A stretch of DNA of 32,752 nucleotides from an uncultured Eggerthellaceae bacterium (GCA_934668515.1 CAKUNS010000020.1:1-32752), one strand, 5' to 3'; shown: positions 7,608-17,063, numbered from the stretch's first letter. Notes: a model not told the origin generated them from the letters alone. Program-made: numbers and translations.

Positions 7608-10600
7608 TTACTCCTTGCGCCTGCGAACAGCAAGCAGGCTAACGAATGCCGCAACCGCAGCCGCGATGATGGCGGCTATGCCGTAAATGCCGGTCACATC
7701 GCCGGTCTGAACCAGGCCAGCGCCGTTGCCGTTGAAGACACCCTGATCCTTCGACTGGTCATCAGGCGTCGGGCTGTCGGGTGCTGCGGTGACCGTCAGG
7801 GTTCCGATGCTCTCACTTTCAAGCTTGTAATTGGACTCCTTGGCCGTACCCGTCCATTCGATGGTGTACGTGTTCTCGCTTGCGCCCACCTTGGTCTGAC
7901 TGCCGGTTACCTTCAAGTTGGCGGTTTCGCCCTCAAGGAGGCCCTCGATCTTGCCGCCCGCCGTAAGCGCGGTGCCGTCATACACCTTGGTTGCCGACTC
8001 GGTGGTTACCGAATACGGAGCAGGCGCGACAGTCAAAGCGCCGCGATCGTACGTGATCTCGTAGTTCTCGAGCTTCGTTGCGTCATTGCCTGGCTTCACT
8101 GCAAAGGTGTTGTCGCTCACGCCGGCATCGGTCTGCGTACCGAAGAACTCGTAATCGAATTCCTCACCCTCGACCAATTCACCGTCGGAAACTTTGGCCT
8201 CGTGCTTGACCAGCTCGGTTCCGTCATAAACCTTGGTGGCGTCTGCAGAAGCAACGGTCACGGGACGCGGAGTCACAACAAGGGTAGCCTCACCGGTTGC
8301 CACGTTGGCGAACTGATCGGTGACGTCTCCGCCAGCGACGTTCGTAATGGCGAAGGACTTAATCGAGGCCTTCGCGTAACCGGCATCGGTAACGGAGCCA
8401 ACGATCTCGGCCGTAAGGGTAAAGCCCTTGGGCAGGCCGACGATCTCATCAACACCGGAGCTTTCAAGCGGAATGCCGTCGTAAACCTTGGTTCCGCCCT
8501 TAGGGGTCACAACAATGCTCGTCGTGTTGGGCGTGACCTTCAGGGTGCCCAGCTTCTCGACAATCGTGTAGTTCGACTGCTTAGCGGTCGCGTCGGCGGC
8601 CTCCCAGTCGATGGCGTACGTGTTGTCGCTCGTACCGACGGCGGTCTGGCTGCCGGTGGTCGTGAAGCCGGCGGTCTCGCCGTTCACGAAACCAGTGATA
8701 CTGCCTTCGGCCGTAAGCGCCGTTCCGTCATACTGCATGGAAGCACTCGGCGTGGCAACCATCAGGATCGCGGTCATGACGGTGATGGCGCCGGTCTTCT
8801 TCGTGACCTTCAGCTTGTTGGTGACGTCCTCGCCCTGGGCATTGACGATGACCAGATCGTCAACCGTGGCGGTGACGCCGGCCTCGTCGGTCACGTCAGT
8901 CGCCGTGGCGTTGGAGCTGGCGGTCTTCACCGTGTAGCCCTCGGGCAGGCCGGTCACGGCCACGTCGACGCCGTGGGGATTGCCGTCGTAGACGCCCTTG
9001 TAGATACCGGGGGTCGCGACGATCTCGTCGGCGAACTCAGTGACGGTGAGCTTGCCCAGCTTCTCCACGATCGTGTAGTTCGACTTCTTGGCGGTCGTGC
9101 TGGCTGCCCAGTCGATGGCATACGTGTTGTCGCTCGTGCCGACGGCGGTCTGGCTGCCGGTGGTCGCGAAGCCGGCGGTCTCACCATTGACGAACCCCTC
9201 GATGGTGCCCGCGGCGGTCAGGGGCTGGCCGTTGTAGACTCTCGAGGCGCTCGGCGTAGTGACGGTCAGAGCGGCCGGCTTGATCCGGTAGCTCACGTCC
9301 ACGCTGCCGGCATAGTTGCCCTTGCCGGTAACGATAACGGTCACGACGCCCACGTTGGTCGTGTCAGCCGAGAATGTCAAATCGTAGTCGGCGCCCTCGA
9401 TAAGAAGCTTGTCGCCATCGTTGACGGCCGGCTTCTGAACCTGGCTTGTTCCGCTGTACACAACGTCAGGCAGTTTGCCGACGGTCATGCTCGCAACGCT
9501 CTTTGGAGTGATGGTCAGAAGACCGTCGTTCATAGCGGAGATGTAGTAGTTACCTTCCTTGGCAGTACCCCAAGAAACGCCCTTCACATCATTGACGGAA
9601 GAGCCGACCTCGGTCTGGGAGCCCTCGGTCACGGCCTCGGCGGTCTCGCCGTTCACAAGGCCGCTGATGGTGCCGGGCGCGGTCAACGGCTGGCCGTTGT
9701 AAGCCCTCGAGGCGTTCTTGGCATTAACGGTAAGCGGGGCGGGCGTGATCTTGTAGTTCCTGACAACTTCGCCGGAGTAGTTGCCCTTGCCCGTGATGGT
9801 CACGACTATGTCGCCCGTCACGTTGGTGAAGTCGGTCGTGCTGTATGTCACCTCATATTCGGTGCCGGCGACAAGGGCGTTACCGTCCTTGTCGGTGACG
9901 GTGGGAACCCACTTGTGCTCCAGGCTGTCATAGACGTGATCGCTCGGGCTGTCGACGACGACGCCCAGGTAGCTTTCAGGGTTCTGAGGATCGGGCACGA
10001 TGGACTGAGCCGTCACGGTCAGAGTGCCGGTATTCTCAGCGATCATGTAGTTCGACTCCTTGGCTGTCGCGCCGACCTCCCAGTCGATGGCGTACGTGTT
10101 GTCGCTCGTGCCGACGGCGGTCTGGCTGCCGGTGGTCGCGAAGTCGGCGGTTTCGCCGTTCACGAAGCCCTCGATGGCGCCCGCGGCGGTCAGGGGCTGG
10201 CCGTTATAGACCCTTGTGGCGTTGGGCGTGGTGACCGTCAGGGTGGCGGGATCAATGACGATAGAGCCGTCCTCGACCACGAACTCGACGTTGGCGAAGT
10301 TCTTGTTGACGTTGGAGAACTGCGAGGCCTCCAAGCCCATGGGGTACTTGCCCGCGTCGGTGCCCTTGGCCACGGCGTCGCCAGAGAAGCCCACGTCGGC
10401 CTCGGCGTACAGCGGGTTGTCGGCGGAGACGAAGGAGTAGCCCTCGACGCTCTGCTCGGCCCCGTTGTAGGGCTTGGTTCCGGTGCTGCCCTTGACGGTG
10501 ACGGTCACCTTGGCCTCGACGGGCTTCACCGTCAAGTCGCCCTCGGCCTTGGCGATCTGGTAGTTCTCGGCCTTGGTGTTGCCCTTCAGCTCGTAGGTGA

Positions 10601-12536
10601 ACCCGTTCTTGCTGGAGCCGGCCTGGGTCTGAGAGCCGGTGATGTCGTAGACCGCGCCCTCGCCCTCGGCGAAGCCGTCGCCCGTCACGGCGACGTCGGC
10701 CTGGGAGTTCCTGACAAGCGGATTGCCGTCGTAGGGCTTCTCGCCGGACGCGGACGTCAGGGTCAGGACGCGCTTGGCGACGACCAGCTCGCCCTCGGCC
10801 GCGGTCACGTCGAACTGGGCGGTGACGTCGTTGCCCTCGGGGTCGGTGACCTTCGCGGTTCCGCTCACGGACGTCTTGTAGGTGCCGGCGCCGGTGCCGG
10901 CCGCGCTGGCGGCCAGCCCCGCAACGGTGTACTTGACGCCGTCGAACTCGAAGACGTCGGACTCGAAGCCGGACACCGAGTGCTCTCTGCCGTCGTAGGG
11001 GGCCTTGTCGGACTTGGCCTGCATCTCGATCTGACGCTTAGACAGCCTGTTGTAATAGAGGGTCACCTCTTTTGTGCTGTTCTTATCGACCTTCACCGAA
11101 AGAGGATTCGCGTGATCGTAGGTATAGCCCTCGATCGAGATAATGTACTTCGAGAAGTCAAATTCTTTTCCCGTAACCTTGGCTGTAACTGATTCGTCCT
11201 TGGCGATCGTTATAAGAGGATTGAGCGCGTCGACGTAATGGAAGACGACGGAACCAAAGCCAACCTTGTCAAGATCGACGTAGCCATCAAGATGCCACGT
11301 AGACTTGTTCGAAGTGTCGTAATCGACAGCACCCGAAGCCGTCTTCAATCCAGTTGGCTGGCCTTCCACCGACCATTCAATATCTTCCAGATTGATGTTA
11401 TTGACGCCATACAGATCGACATTGCTAGGATCTTTAAGAGCGGAAATGACCTTGTTGTAGTCGTTGCTGGAAGTATCGTAACTCGTTGATGATCCTTGGG
11501 CGGGATTAGTTATGCCTTCAACCCAAACACGTCCGACGGTATACCAGCCATTGCCATTGACCGTCAGCGCTAGGTCTTTGGTATTGCCCACGACCTTGGT
11601 ATATAGATAAACGTAATAACCGCCTTTAGATTCATCGCGCTTAACTTCAATCTGCTTGGTTGCGCTCTCGCTACCTGCGAACGCAGTGATGTTCGCCTTA
11701 CCAACACTGATTCCTTCGACCACGCCATCAGAATCGATGGTCGCAACCTTGGTGTTGTCGGAGGCCCACTGAACGGGATCCGTGTTCTTGAAATTAACGG
11801 AAAGCCTGGTTTTGCCGCCCACCACAAGGTCGCCATCAATAGAGATTTTAGGCCGGTCAACCACGTGAACGATGAAAGTCTCAATTTGGGTTTCAACGAC
11901 CTTGTAAGTAACAGTAGCGTATCCAGCAGAAACGCCCGTAACCGTCGCTTCGTTGCCATTGCCCATAACCGTCACGGCAGGATCGTCCGAAGTCCAGCTC
12001 CCGTTTCCCGAGATCTTGCTGGAAATCGCGATCGTTTCCCCAACCCCAACCGTGTACTCAACGGCAGTCGCGGCTTCGTTCGAAGAAACGTTCGCCTGAT
12101 CGTCAGATTCACCATCCTTTGTTTCAAATGCGGGGGGGGCGTCCTTCGACGCAGCCTCGGTCGACGCGCTTTCCTTGCCGCTTGGCTGGTCATCGCTAGA
12201 CGCAGGCGCAGGCGCCTCGCTCTTCAAAGCAGCGCCGGGTGCGTTTTCGCTCGATGCGGGAACGACGGCGCCATTAACTACGGCCCCGTCTTCGGTCGCA
12301 ACGTCATTATCGAGCGCAGCAACCTGCTGCACAGGCTCCGCACTTGCCGGCGCTTGATCCTGCGTGTAAACCGCACTTGTTGTTTCTTGGGCTTCAACGG
12401 CCTTAGACTGCTGATCCGTAGTGGAATCTGCAAAAGAAACCGCTGGCGTACCCAGTCCCAGTAAGGCAACCGACAGCGTAACCGCTAAAGCTTTGCGCTT
12501 TAGGGACCATTCATGACGCGCACGACGTGATGCCAT
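7608..12536 (-). CDS. Large secreted MBG/YDG-repeat surface protein with sortase-type C-terminus
   Basis: A 1642-residue cell-surface protein. The ATG at 12536 has AGGGTGG upstream; an in-frame GTG at 12545 sits directly on that site and is rejected. A signal peptide with an Arg/Lys-rich start and hydrophobic core ends near residue 36 (VSFA-DS). A disordered Ala/Glu/Ser/Thr linker (about 40-165) is followed by two Big_2-like Ig domains (about 165-300) and a unique region (about 300-500). Then come about 13 repeats of 75-90 residues with the MBG/YDG signature (KVYDGT or RVYNGQPLT, a central ETA...GSQT...G, and SNY...GTLTV). The C-terminus has LVQTGD, a hydrophobic helix and RRRKE, as in sortase substrates. 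It is probably an adhesin or stalk protein; the ligand is unknown. Three repeats are near-identical in DNA, and a run of eight G lies near the start. Confidence 0.9.
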   Translation of the reverse strand: MASRRARHEWSLKRKALAVTLSVALLGLGTPAVSFADSTTDQQSKAVEAQETTSAVYTQDQAPASAEPVQQVAALDNDVATEDGAVVNGAVVPASSENAPGAALKSEAPAPASSDDQPSGKESASTEAASKDAPPAFETKDGESDDQANVSSNEAATAVEYTVGVGETIAISSKISGNGSWTSDDPAVTVMGNGNEATVTGVSAGYATVTYKVVETQIETFIVHVVDRPKISIDGDLVVGGKTRLSVNFKNTDPVQWASDNTKVATIDSDGVVEGISVGKANITAFAGSESATKQIEVKRDESKGGYYVYLYTKVVGNTKDLALTVNGNGWYTVGRVWVEGITNPAQGSSTSYDTSSNDYNKVISALKDPSNVDLYGVNNINLEDIEWSVEGQPTGLKTASGAVDYDTSNKSTWHLDGYVDLDKVGFGSVVFHYVDALNPLITIAKDESVTAKVTGKEFDFSKYIISIEGYTYDHANPLSVKVDKNSTKEVTLYYNRLSKRQIEMQAKSDKAPYDGREHSVSGFESDVFEFDGVKYTVAGLAASAAGTGAGTYKTSVSGTAKVTDPEGNDVTAQFDVTAAEGELVVAKRVLTLTSASGEKPYDGNPLVRNSQADVAVTGDGFAEGEGAVYDITGSQTQAGSSKNGFTYELKGNTKAENYQIAKAEGDLTVKPVEAKVTVTVKGSTGTKPYNGAEQSVEGYSFVSADNPLYAEADVGFSGDAVAKGTDAGKYPMGLEASQFSNVNKNFANVEFVVEDGSIVIDPATLTVTTPNATRVYNGQPLTAAGAIEGFVNGETADFATTGSQTAVGTSDNTYAIDWEVGATAKESNYMIAENTGTLTVTAQSIVPDPQNPESYLGVVVDSPSDHVYDSLEHKWVPTVTDKDGNALVAGTEYEVTYSTTDFTNVTGDIVVTITGKGNYSGEVVRNYKITPAPLTVNAKNASRAYNGQPLTAPGTISGLVNGETAEAVTEGSQTEVGSSVNDVKGVSWGTAKEGNYYISAMNDGLLTITPKSVASMTVGKLPDVVYSGTSQVQKPAVNDGDKLLIEGADYDLTFSADTTNVGVVTVIVTGKGNYAGSVDVSYRIKPAALTVTTPSASRVYNGQPLTAAGTIEGFVNGETAGFATTGSQTAVGTSDNTYAIDWAASTTAKKSNYTIVEKLGKLTVTEFADEIVATPGIYKGVYDGNPHGVDVAVTGLPEGYTVKTASSNATATDVTDEAGVTATVDDLVIVNAQGEDVTNKLKVTKKTGAITVMTAILMVATPSASMQYDGTALTAEGSITGFVNGETAGFTTTGSQTAVGTSDNTYAIDWEAADATAKQSNYTIVEKLGTLKVTPNTTSIVVTPKGGTKVYDGIPLESSGVDEIVGLPKGFTLTAEIVGSVTDAGYAKASIKSFAITNVAGGDVTDQFANVATGEATLVVTPRPVTVASADATKVYDGTELVKHEAKVSDGELVEGEEFDYEFFGTQTDAGVSDNTFAVKPGNDATKLENYEITYDRGALTVAPAPYSVTTESATKVYDGTALTAGGKIEGLLEGETANLKVTGSQTKVGASENTYTIEWTGTAKESNYKLESESIGTLTVTAAPDSPTPDDQSKDQGVFNGNGAGLVQTGDVTGIYGIAAIIAAAVAAFVSLLAVRRRKE
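8605..10246 (-). repeat. Near-identical DNA repeats inside the surface protein gene
   Basis: Copies beginning with cagtcgatgg at 8605, 9109 and 10081 share very similar DNA for at least 85 bases. The last two remain similar for about 165 bases. They encode the MBG-type repeat core that includes GSQTAVGTSDNTYAIDW. The similarity at silent positions is greater than in the other repeats of the gene, pointing to recent duplication or gene conversion. Confidence 0.8.
12132..12139 (-). repeat. G8 homopolymer (C8 in the coding strand) early in the surface protein gene
   Basis: Eight consecutive G on the plus strand encode Ala-Pro-Pro in the N-terminal linker (about residue 135). A one-base slip would end translation before any Ig-like domain, so this is a candidate contingency tract. 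Confidence 0.6.
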
Positions 12537-12928
12537 GACTTCCACCCTCTCTCTTACGATGATCTGCCCTTTTTATCCACATGAAAGACAACGGTGGCGA
12601 CGGCTTCTCACTAAAATATGTAAGCGCTCCCCCATGAAGCGGCACAAACCACGCTTCGCCTTTTGGCGCAGATCAATACTTGATTATAACCAAAATAATA
12701 ACGATTTGATGCCGTTTCTCAGAGACGGGTTGCATATCTTTTTTATTTCGCTCTCCTCTCAACAACATGCATTAGAACAAGGGAGGTCGGCTTCGAAAAG
12801 CAAGAAAAGCTCCGACGTTTTCCTACGTCGGAGCTTTTCTCTTCATAGGCAGAGAATCGCTATGCCTATTTATGTTTTGAATCTGTCAAAGAGCTGTCAG
12901 CCCCGGCACCGCATCAACCGAGCTCGCG
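12537..12928. promoter_or_regulatory. 392-base intergenic region: surface-protein promoter and clpB terminator
   Basis: No gene is evident here. A -10-like TATAAT on the minus strand (12683-12688) would give a leader of about 140 bases for the surface protein gene; no good -35 is seen. A hairpin GAAGCG/CGCTTC (12636-12641 with 12652-12657) lies in that leader. The half nearer clpB contains the strong clpB terminator and a weaker 7-base inverted repeat (12845-12851 with 12863-12869). Confidence 0.45.
12803..12840 (-). terminator. Strong intrinsic terminator of the dnaK-clpB operon
   Basis: A perfect 15-base stem (12803-12817 with 12826-12840) with an 8-base loop ends on the minus strand in CTTTTCTTGCTTTTCG. 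It lies 88 bases past the clpB stop. The symmetry would also allow function on the plus strand. Confidence 0.85.
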
Positions 12929-15562
12929 CTATTCCGCGGGAACAGCCGTGCCCAAATCAAGCGGTTTCTCGATCTTGCACAGGTACTTGCCGTCAGCATC
13001 CACATCAATCAGCACGTGATCACGTTCCATCAGGTTGCCGCGAACGATCTGGTCGGCAATACGGTCGACCACCTCGCGCTGCACCAAACGACGCAGCGGA
13101 CGGGCACCGAAGACCGGATCGTAGCCGTCGATCGCCAGCGTTTCCAGCGCAGCAGACGTAACATCCAGCGTGACGTGGCGCTCGGCCAAACGCTTACGCA
13201 CGTCCTTCAACTGCAGCTCGACGATGGGCTCGATATTCGAGAGCGTCAATGCATCGAACGTCACAATGTCGTCGATACGGTTCAGGAACTCAGGGCGGAA
13301 CGTCGAACGCAACGCCTCATCGATAGCTTTGTCGCGATGCTCGGCATCGCCATTCTCGGCGAACTCGCGGATGAACTGGCTGCCCACGTTGCTGGTCATG
13401 ATGATGATGGCGTTCTTGAAGCTCACCACGCGGCCCTGACCATCGGTCAAGCGGCCATCGTCAAGCACCTGAAGCAGGATGTTGAAGACGTCGGGATGAG
13501 CCTTCTCGATCTCGTCCAGCAGGATGACGCAGTACGGACGACGACGAACCGCCTCGGTAAGCTGGCCGCCCTCGTCATAACCAACGTATCCCGGAGGGGC
13601 GCCGATCAAACGCTGCACGCTGAACTTCTCCATGTACTCGGACATGTCGATGCGGATCATAGCCTTCTCGGTATCGAACAGGTACTCGGCCAAAGCCTTC
13701 GCAAGCTCGGTCTTGCCAACGCCCGTGGGTCCCAGGAACAGGAAACTGCCGATGGGACGATCGGGGTCGGACAAACCGGCACGGTTGCGGCGAATAGCGC
13801 CCGCCACAACGCTGACAGCCTTGTCCTGGCCAACAACGCGCTTATGCAGCTGCTCTTCCAAATCGGCAAGCTTCTCCATCTCGCCGCGCATCATCTTCTG
13901 GACCGGGATGCCCGTCCACGAAGAAACAACCTCGGCGATTTCCTCTTCACCGACCTCCTCCTTCAGGATGGCGCCGTCCTGCTGTTTGGCGTTCAAAGCA
14001 GCCTCGGCCTGTTCCAAGCGGGCCTTCAGCTGGGGGATCTTGGAGTAGCGCAGCTCGGACGCATGCGACAGGTCGCCCTCGCGCGTTGCGCGCTCTTCCT
14101 CCATCTGCATGGATTCGAGCTCGGCCTTCAACCCCTGCACGCTTTCGATGGCGCCCTTCTCGTTCTGCCATTCGGCCTTACGGGCGTCCAAGCTTTCCTG
14201 AGCGCTTGCGATCTCGCGGCGCAATGCCTCCAGACGCTCCTTGCTGGCAGCGTCGGTTTCCTTCATCAGTGCCTGCTCCTCGATCTGCATCTGAGTGAGC
14301 TTACGGCTTGCCAAGTCAACCTCTTCGGGCATGCTGTCGATGTCGATGCGCAGACGGCTTGCCGCCTCGTCCATCAGATCGATGGCTTTATCGGGCAGGA
14401 AACGGTCGGCGATGTAGCGGTTCGAAAGCTCGGCCGCAGCGACGATGGCGCCGTCAGTGATGCGCACGCCGTGATGGATCTCGTACTTCTCCTTCAGGCC
14501 ACGCAAAATGGCGATGGTGTCCTCAACCGTGGGCTCGCCCACGATGACCGGCTGGAAACGACGCTCAAGGGCAGCGTCCTTCTCGATGTACTTGTGGTAC
14601 TCGTCAAGCGTGGTGGCACCGATGGCATGAAGCTCGCCACGGGCCAGCGCAGGCTTGAGCATGTTGCCGGCATCGATGGAGCTGTCGCCGCCCGAGCCCG
14701 CGCCAACGATGGTGTGCAGCTCGTCGATGAACAGGATGATCTTGCCGTTCGATTCCTTGACCTCGCGCAGAACCGCCTTCAAACGGTCCTCGAACTCGCC
14801 ACGGTACTTGGCGCCCGCCAGCATGGATGCAATATCCAAGCTGATGATGTCGCGATCGCGCAGGCTGGTGGGAACGTCGCCCGCAACGATGCGCTGAGCC
14901 AAGCCCTCGACGATGGCGGTTTTGCCAACGCCCGGCTCGCCGATAAGGACAGGATTGTTCTTAGTGCGGCGAGACAGAACCTGAATGGTGCGGCGGATTT
15001 CCTCGGAGCGGCCGATAACCGGGTCGATTTTGCCCTCGCGCGCCTTCTGCGTAAGGTTCTGACCGTACTTGTTCAAGGCGTCAAGCTCGATTTGGCCGGA
15101 CTGATCAGTTACACGGGTAGAGCCGCGCAGCTGTTCGTAAGCCTCCTCGACAGTCTTGCGCGTGATGCCCTCCATGTTCAGCACACGACCTGCGTCACCC
15201 TTGTCCTCGGCCAGAGCGACAAGCAGATGCTCGGTGGTGGCGTAGGAATCGCCCATTTTCTCGGCGGTTTTCACGGCGTTGTCCAAGACCTTCATGAAGT
15301 CGTTGGTGGGCATGGCCATGGGAAGAGCCGAGTTGGTGACCTTCGGTTTCTTCTCGATTTCCTTCTCAACGTTCATCTTCACGGCGGCGGGGTTGGCGCC
15401 GATGCGCTCAAGAATGACGTCGATGTTGCTGTTCTCTGCGTCAAGCAGGGCCTTCAGCAGGTGAAGCGGCTCGACGGTGCTGGACTGCGCATCGCCGGCG
15501 ACGCCCATTGCTGCCTGGAACGCCTCTTGTGCATTGACTGACAATTTATCCAAACGCGGCAT
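12929..15562 (-). CDS. clpB: ATP-dependent disaggregase ClpB (Hsp104 family)
   Basis: An 877-residue hexameric AAA+ unfoldase that, with DnaK-DnaJ-GrpE, threads aggregated proteins through its pore. The N-terminal Clp_N double repeat covers about residues 1-145. The first AAA domain has Walker A GEPGVGKT (208-215) and Walker B LFIDELH. The coiled-coil middle domain (about 400-525), which distinguishes ClpB from ClpA/ClpC, is Glu/Lys/Arg-rich as expected. The second AAA domain has GPTGVGKTELAKAL and ILLDEIEKAHPDV, with the pore loop GYVGYDEGG. Length is normal for the family (about 860). It is the last gene of the operon, 63 bases behind hspR, and lacks an obvious promoter of its own. Co-transcription with dnaK and hspR gives HspR control of the whole disaggregation machine. 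Confidence 0.98.
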   Translation of the reverse strand: MPRLDKLSVNAQEAFQAAMGVAGDAQSSTVEPLHLLKALLDAENSNIDVILERIGANPAAVKMNVEKEIEKKPKVTNSALPMAMPTNDFMKVLDNAVKTAEKMGDSYATTEHLLVALAEDKGDAGRVLNMEGITRKTVEEAYEQLRGSTRVTDQSGQIELDALNKYGQNLTQKAREGKIDPVIGRSEEIRRTIQVLSRRTKNNPVLIGEPGVGKTAIVEGLAQRIVAGDVPTSLRDRDIISLDIASMLAGAKYRGEFEDRLKAVLREVKESNGKIILFIDELHTIVGAGSGGDSSIDAGNMLKPALARGELHAIGATTLDEYHKYIEKDAALERRFQPVIVGEPTVEDTIAILRGLKEKYEIHHGVRITDGAIVAAAELSNRYIADRFLPDKAIDLMDEAASRLRIDIDSMPEEVDLASRKLTQMQIEEQALMKETDAASKERLEALRREIASAQESLDARKAEWQNEKGAIESVQGLKAELESMQMEEERATREGDLSHASELRYSKIPQLKARLEQAEAALNAKQQDGAILKEEVGEEEIAEVVSSWTGIPVQKMMRGEMEKLADLEEQLHKRVVGQDKAVSVVAGAIRRNRAGLSDPDRPIGSFLFLGPTGVGKTELAKALAEYLFDTEKAMIRIDMSEYMEKFSVQRLIGAPPGYVGYDEGGQLTEAVRRRPYCVILLDEIEKAHPDVFNILLQVLDDGRLTDGQGRVVSFKNAIIIMTSNVGSQFIREFAENGDAEHRDKAIDEALRSTFRPEFLNRIDDIVTFDALTLSNIEPIVELQLKDVRKRLAERHVTLDVTSAALETLAIDGYDPVFGARPLRRLVQREVVDRIADQIVRGNLMERDHVLIDVDADGKYLCKIEKPLDLGTAVPAE

Positions 15563-15625
15563 AGGAGAAACTCCTTTCCTTTTGTCTGTTTCCGGTTTGA
15601 TCCTTGTTGGACCCCGGTTGATTTT

Positions 15626-16024
15626 TTAGTTGATTCGCCTAATGGCCAGCGCGGTAGGCGAAGCTTGCACCAGCGAAGTGACGCTCTCGCGCGTCTCAAG
15701 CTCGTGCACGCGATCGGCCAAGCGACGAACGCGGCGATGAAGGTCGTCGATTTCTTGGTCGCGCTCGTCAAGTCGCCCCTTCAGATCGAGGATGCGAATG
15801 ACACCGGCCAAGTTGATCCCCTCGTCGGTAAGCTCGTTGATCAAGGCCAGGCGCTCGATATCGGCCTGCGAGTACATGCGCGTGTTGCCGCTGGTTCGCT
15901 GGGGCGTGACCAGGCCTTTCTGCTCGTATGAACGAAGCGTCTGTGGATGCATGCCCGCAAGTTGCGCCGCCACGCCGATCATGTAGACCGGACGATCGCG
16001 GTCGTTGTCGCTTCCTAGTGCCAT
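15626..16024 (-). CDS. hspR: Heat-shock repressor HspR (MerR family)
   Basis: A 132-residue MerR-type DNA-binding protein. The helix-turn-helix lies at about residues 14-50 (VAAQLAGMHPQTLRSYEQKG, then RTSGNTRMYSQADIERL), followed by a Leu/Arg-rich coiled coil (about 85-115) for dimerisation. In actinobacteria HspR represses the dnaK operon by binding HAIR inverted repeats, with DnaK as co-repressor that releases it when unfolded proteins accumulate. The start overlaps the end of dnaJ by 10 bases, so the two are translationally coupled. Its place between dnaJ and clpB provides the expected autoregulation. Family and role are secure from context; the operator used here is only tentatively identified. 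Confidence 0.93.
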   Translation of the reverse strand: MALGSDNDRDRPVYMIGVAAQLAGMHPQTLRSYEQKGLVTPQRTSGNTRMYSQADIERLALINELTDEGINLAGVIRILDLKGRLDERDQEIDDLHRRVRRLADRVHELETRESVTSLVQASPTALAIRRIN

Positions 16025-16968
16025 GCCCTCACACCCTCCGTCGTTGCCTCGCTGAAGCGCTCAAGCGCCTCGCGCTGTTCGTCATTCAAAACCGTCGGCA
16101 CCTTCACCTGCAGCTTGATAAGCAGGTCGCCCTTTCCGCTGCCGTTCACGCGGGCCGCACCCTTACCCTTGATGGTAAGCTCGGTGCCGCTTTGGGTTCC
16201 GGCGGGAACCTTCACGCGAACCTTCGTTCCATCAGGAGCAGGAACGACCACGCTCGCACCAAGCGACGCCTCGGCGATGGTGATGGGAACGTCGATCTTC
16301 ACGTTCGCACCGTCACGGGTGAAGTACGGGTGCGGGGCGATCTTCGTGGTGATCAGCAAGTCGCCGGCAGGACCGCCGTTCGCGCCGGCCATGCCCTTGC
16401 CCTTCAGGCGCAAGCGACCGCCATCAACGGCACCAGCGGGGATCTTCACGTCAAGCGTTTGCTTCTCGGCCTGACCCGGGATGCGCAAGGTCACGCGTTT
16501 CTGCGCGCCGTTGAGCGCCTCGTCGAACGAAACCTCCAAGGTGACGGTCATGTCCTTGCCCTTTTGCGGACGAGGAGCACGCTGGCCGCCGTAACCGCCG
16601 AAGCCCGAACCGCCGACAGACGAGAAATCCCAATCGCTGCCGAATGCGCCGTTTCCCGAACGCATGTTGTTCAGGATCTCGGACCAGTCCATGCCGCCGA
16701 AGATGTCGCCCATGTCCACCGCGCCGCCCGACCAGCCACGCGGGATCTGGTTCTCGTTGGCAGTGCCGTACTGGTCGTAGAGCTTGCGCTTCTTGTCGTC
16801 GGACAAGACCTCGTACGCCTCGTTGATCTCCTTGAACTTCTCCTCGTCGCCGCCCGCGTCAGGATGGTTCGTGCGGGCGAGCTTGCGGAAAGCCTTCTTG
16901 ATCTCGTCGGCGCTGGCATCCCTTGAGACACCCAAGATCTTGTAATAATCAGGGGTTGCGTTTGCCAT
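16015..16968 (-). CDS. dnaJ: DnaJ-family co-chaperone, class B (no zinc finger)
   Basis: A 317-residue J-domain co-chaperone that delivers substrates to DnaK and triggers its ATPase. The J domain (residues 1-75) contains the essential HPD at 35-37 (ARTNHPDAGG). A Gly/Phe-rich segment follows (about 75-135, GGSGFGGYGG), then two beta-sandwich client-binding domains (about 140-310). The four CXXCXGXG repeats of class A DnaJ are absent, so this is CbpA-like even though it sits in the dnaK operon. It is separated from grpE by a 99-base gap containing hairpins and overlaps hspR by 10 bases. Confidence 0.95.
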   Translation of the reverse strand: MANATPDYYKILGVSRDASADEIKKAFRKLARTNHPDAGGDEEKFKEINEAYEVLSDDKKRKLYDQYGTANENQIPRGWSGGAVDMGDIFGGMDWSEILNNMRSGNGAFGSDWDFSSVGGSGFGGYGGQRAPRPQKGKDMTVTLEVSFDEALNGAQKRVTLRIPGQAEKQTLDVKIPAGAVDGGRLRLKGKGMAGANGGPAGDLLITTKIAPHPYFTRDGANVKIDVPITIAEASLGASVVVPAPDGTKVRVKVPAGTQSGTELTIKGKGAARVNGSGKGDLLIKLQVKVPTVLNDEQREALERFSEATTEGVRAWH

Positions 16969-17000
16969 TTAACCCACCCCTTCTTTCCTTTCCTTAGTCA

Positions 17001-17063
17001 GGCGGTCCGAATGCCGCCCTTCAAATGCAAAGGCGGATCACCGTGCTTTGGAAATCCGCCTTT
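17001..17063 (-). promoter_or_regulatory. Hairpins between grpE and dnaJ (possible attenuator or processing site)
   Basis: A perfect 10-base stem (17054-17063 with 17029-17038, 15-base loop) starts 5 bases after the grpE stop. On the minus strand it is followed by TTTGCATTTG. A second small hairpin with a GGCGG/CCGCC stem lies at 17001-17018. The T-tract is too short for full termination, so partial termination or mRNA processing that favours dnaK-grpE over dnaJ-hspR-clpB is the likely effect. Confidence 0.6.

Noticed and set aside
7497..11192. 1231-residue plus-strand open frame opposite the surface protein gene
   Set aside because: It follows the repeat structure of the real minus-strand gene, encodes periodic low-complexity sequence without domains, and lacks a ribosome-binding site. 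It is a composition shadow.
13016..15541. 841-residue plus-strand open frame opposite clpB
   Set aside because: High GC and strong codon bias of clpB suppress stops on the other strand; the protein has no recognisable fold.
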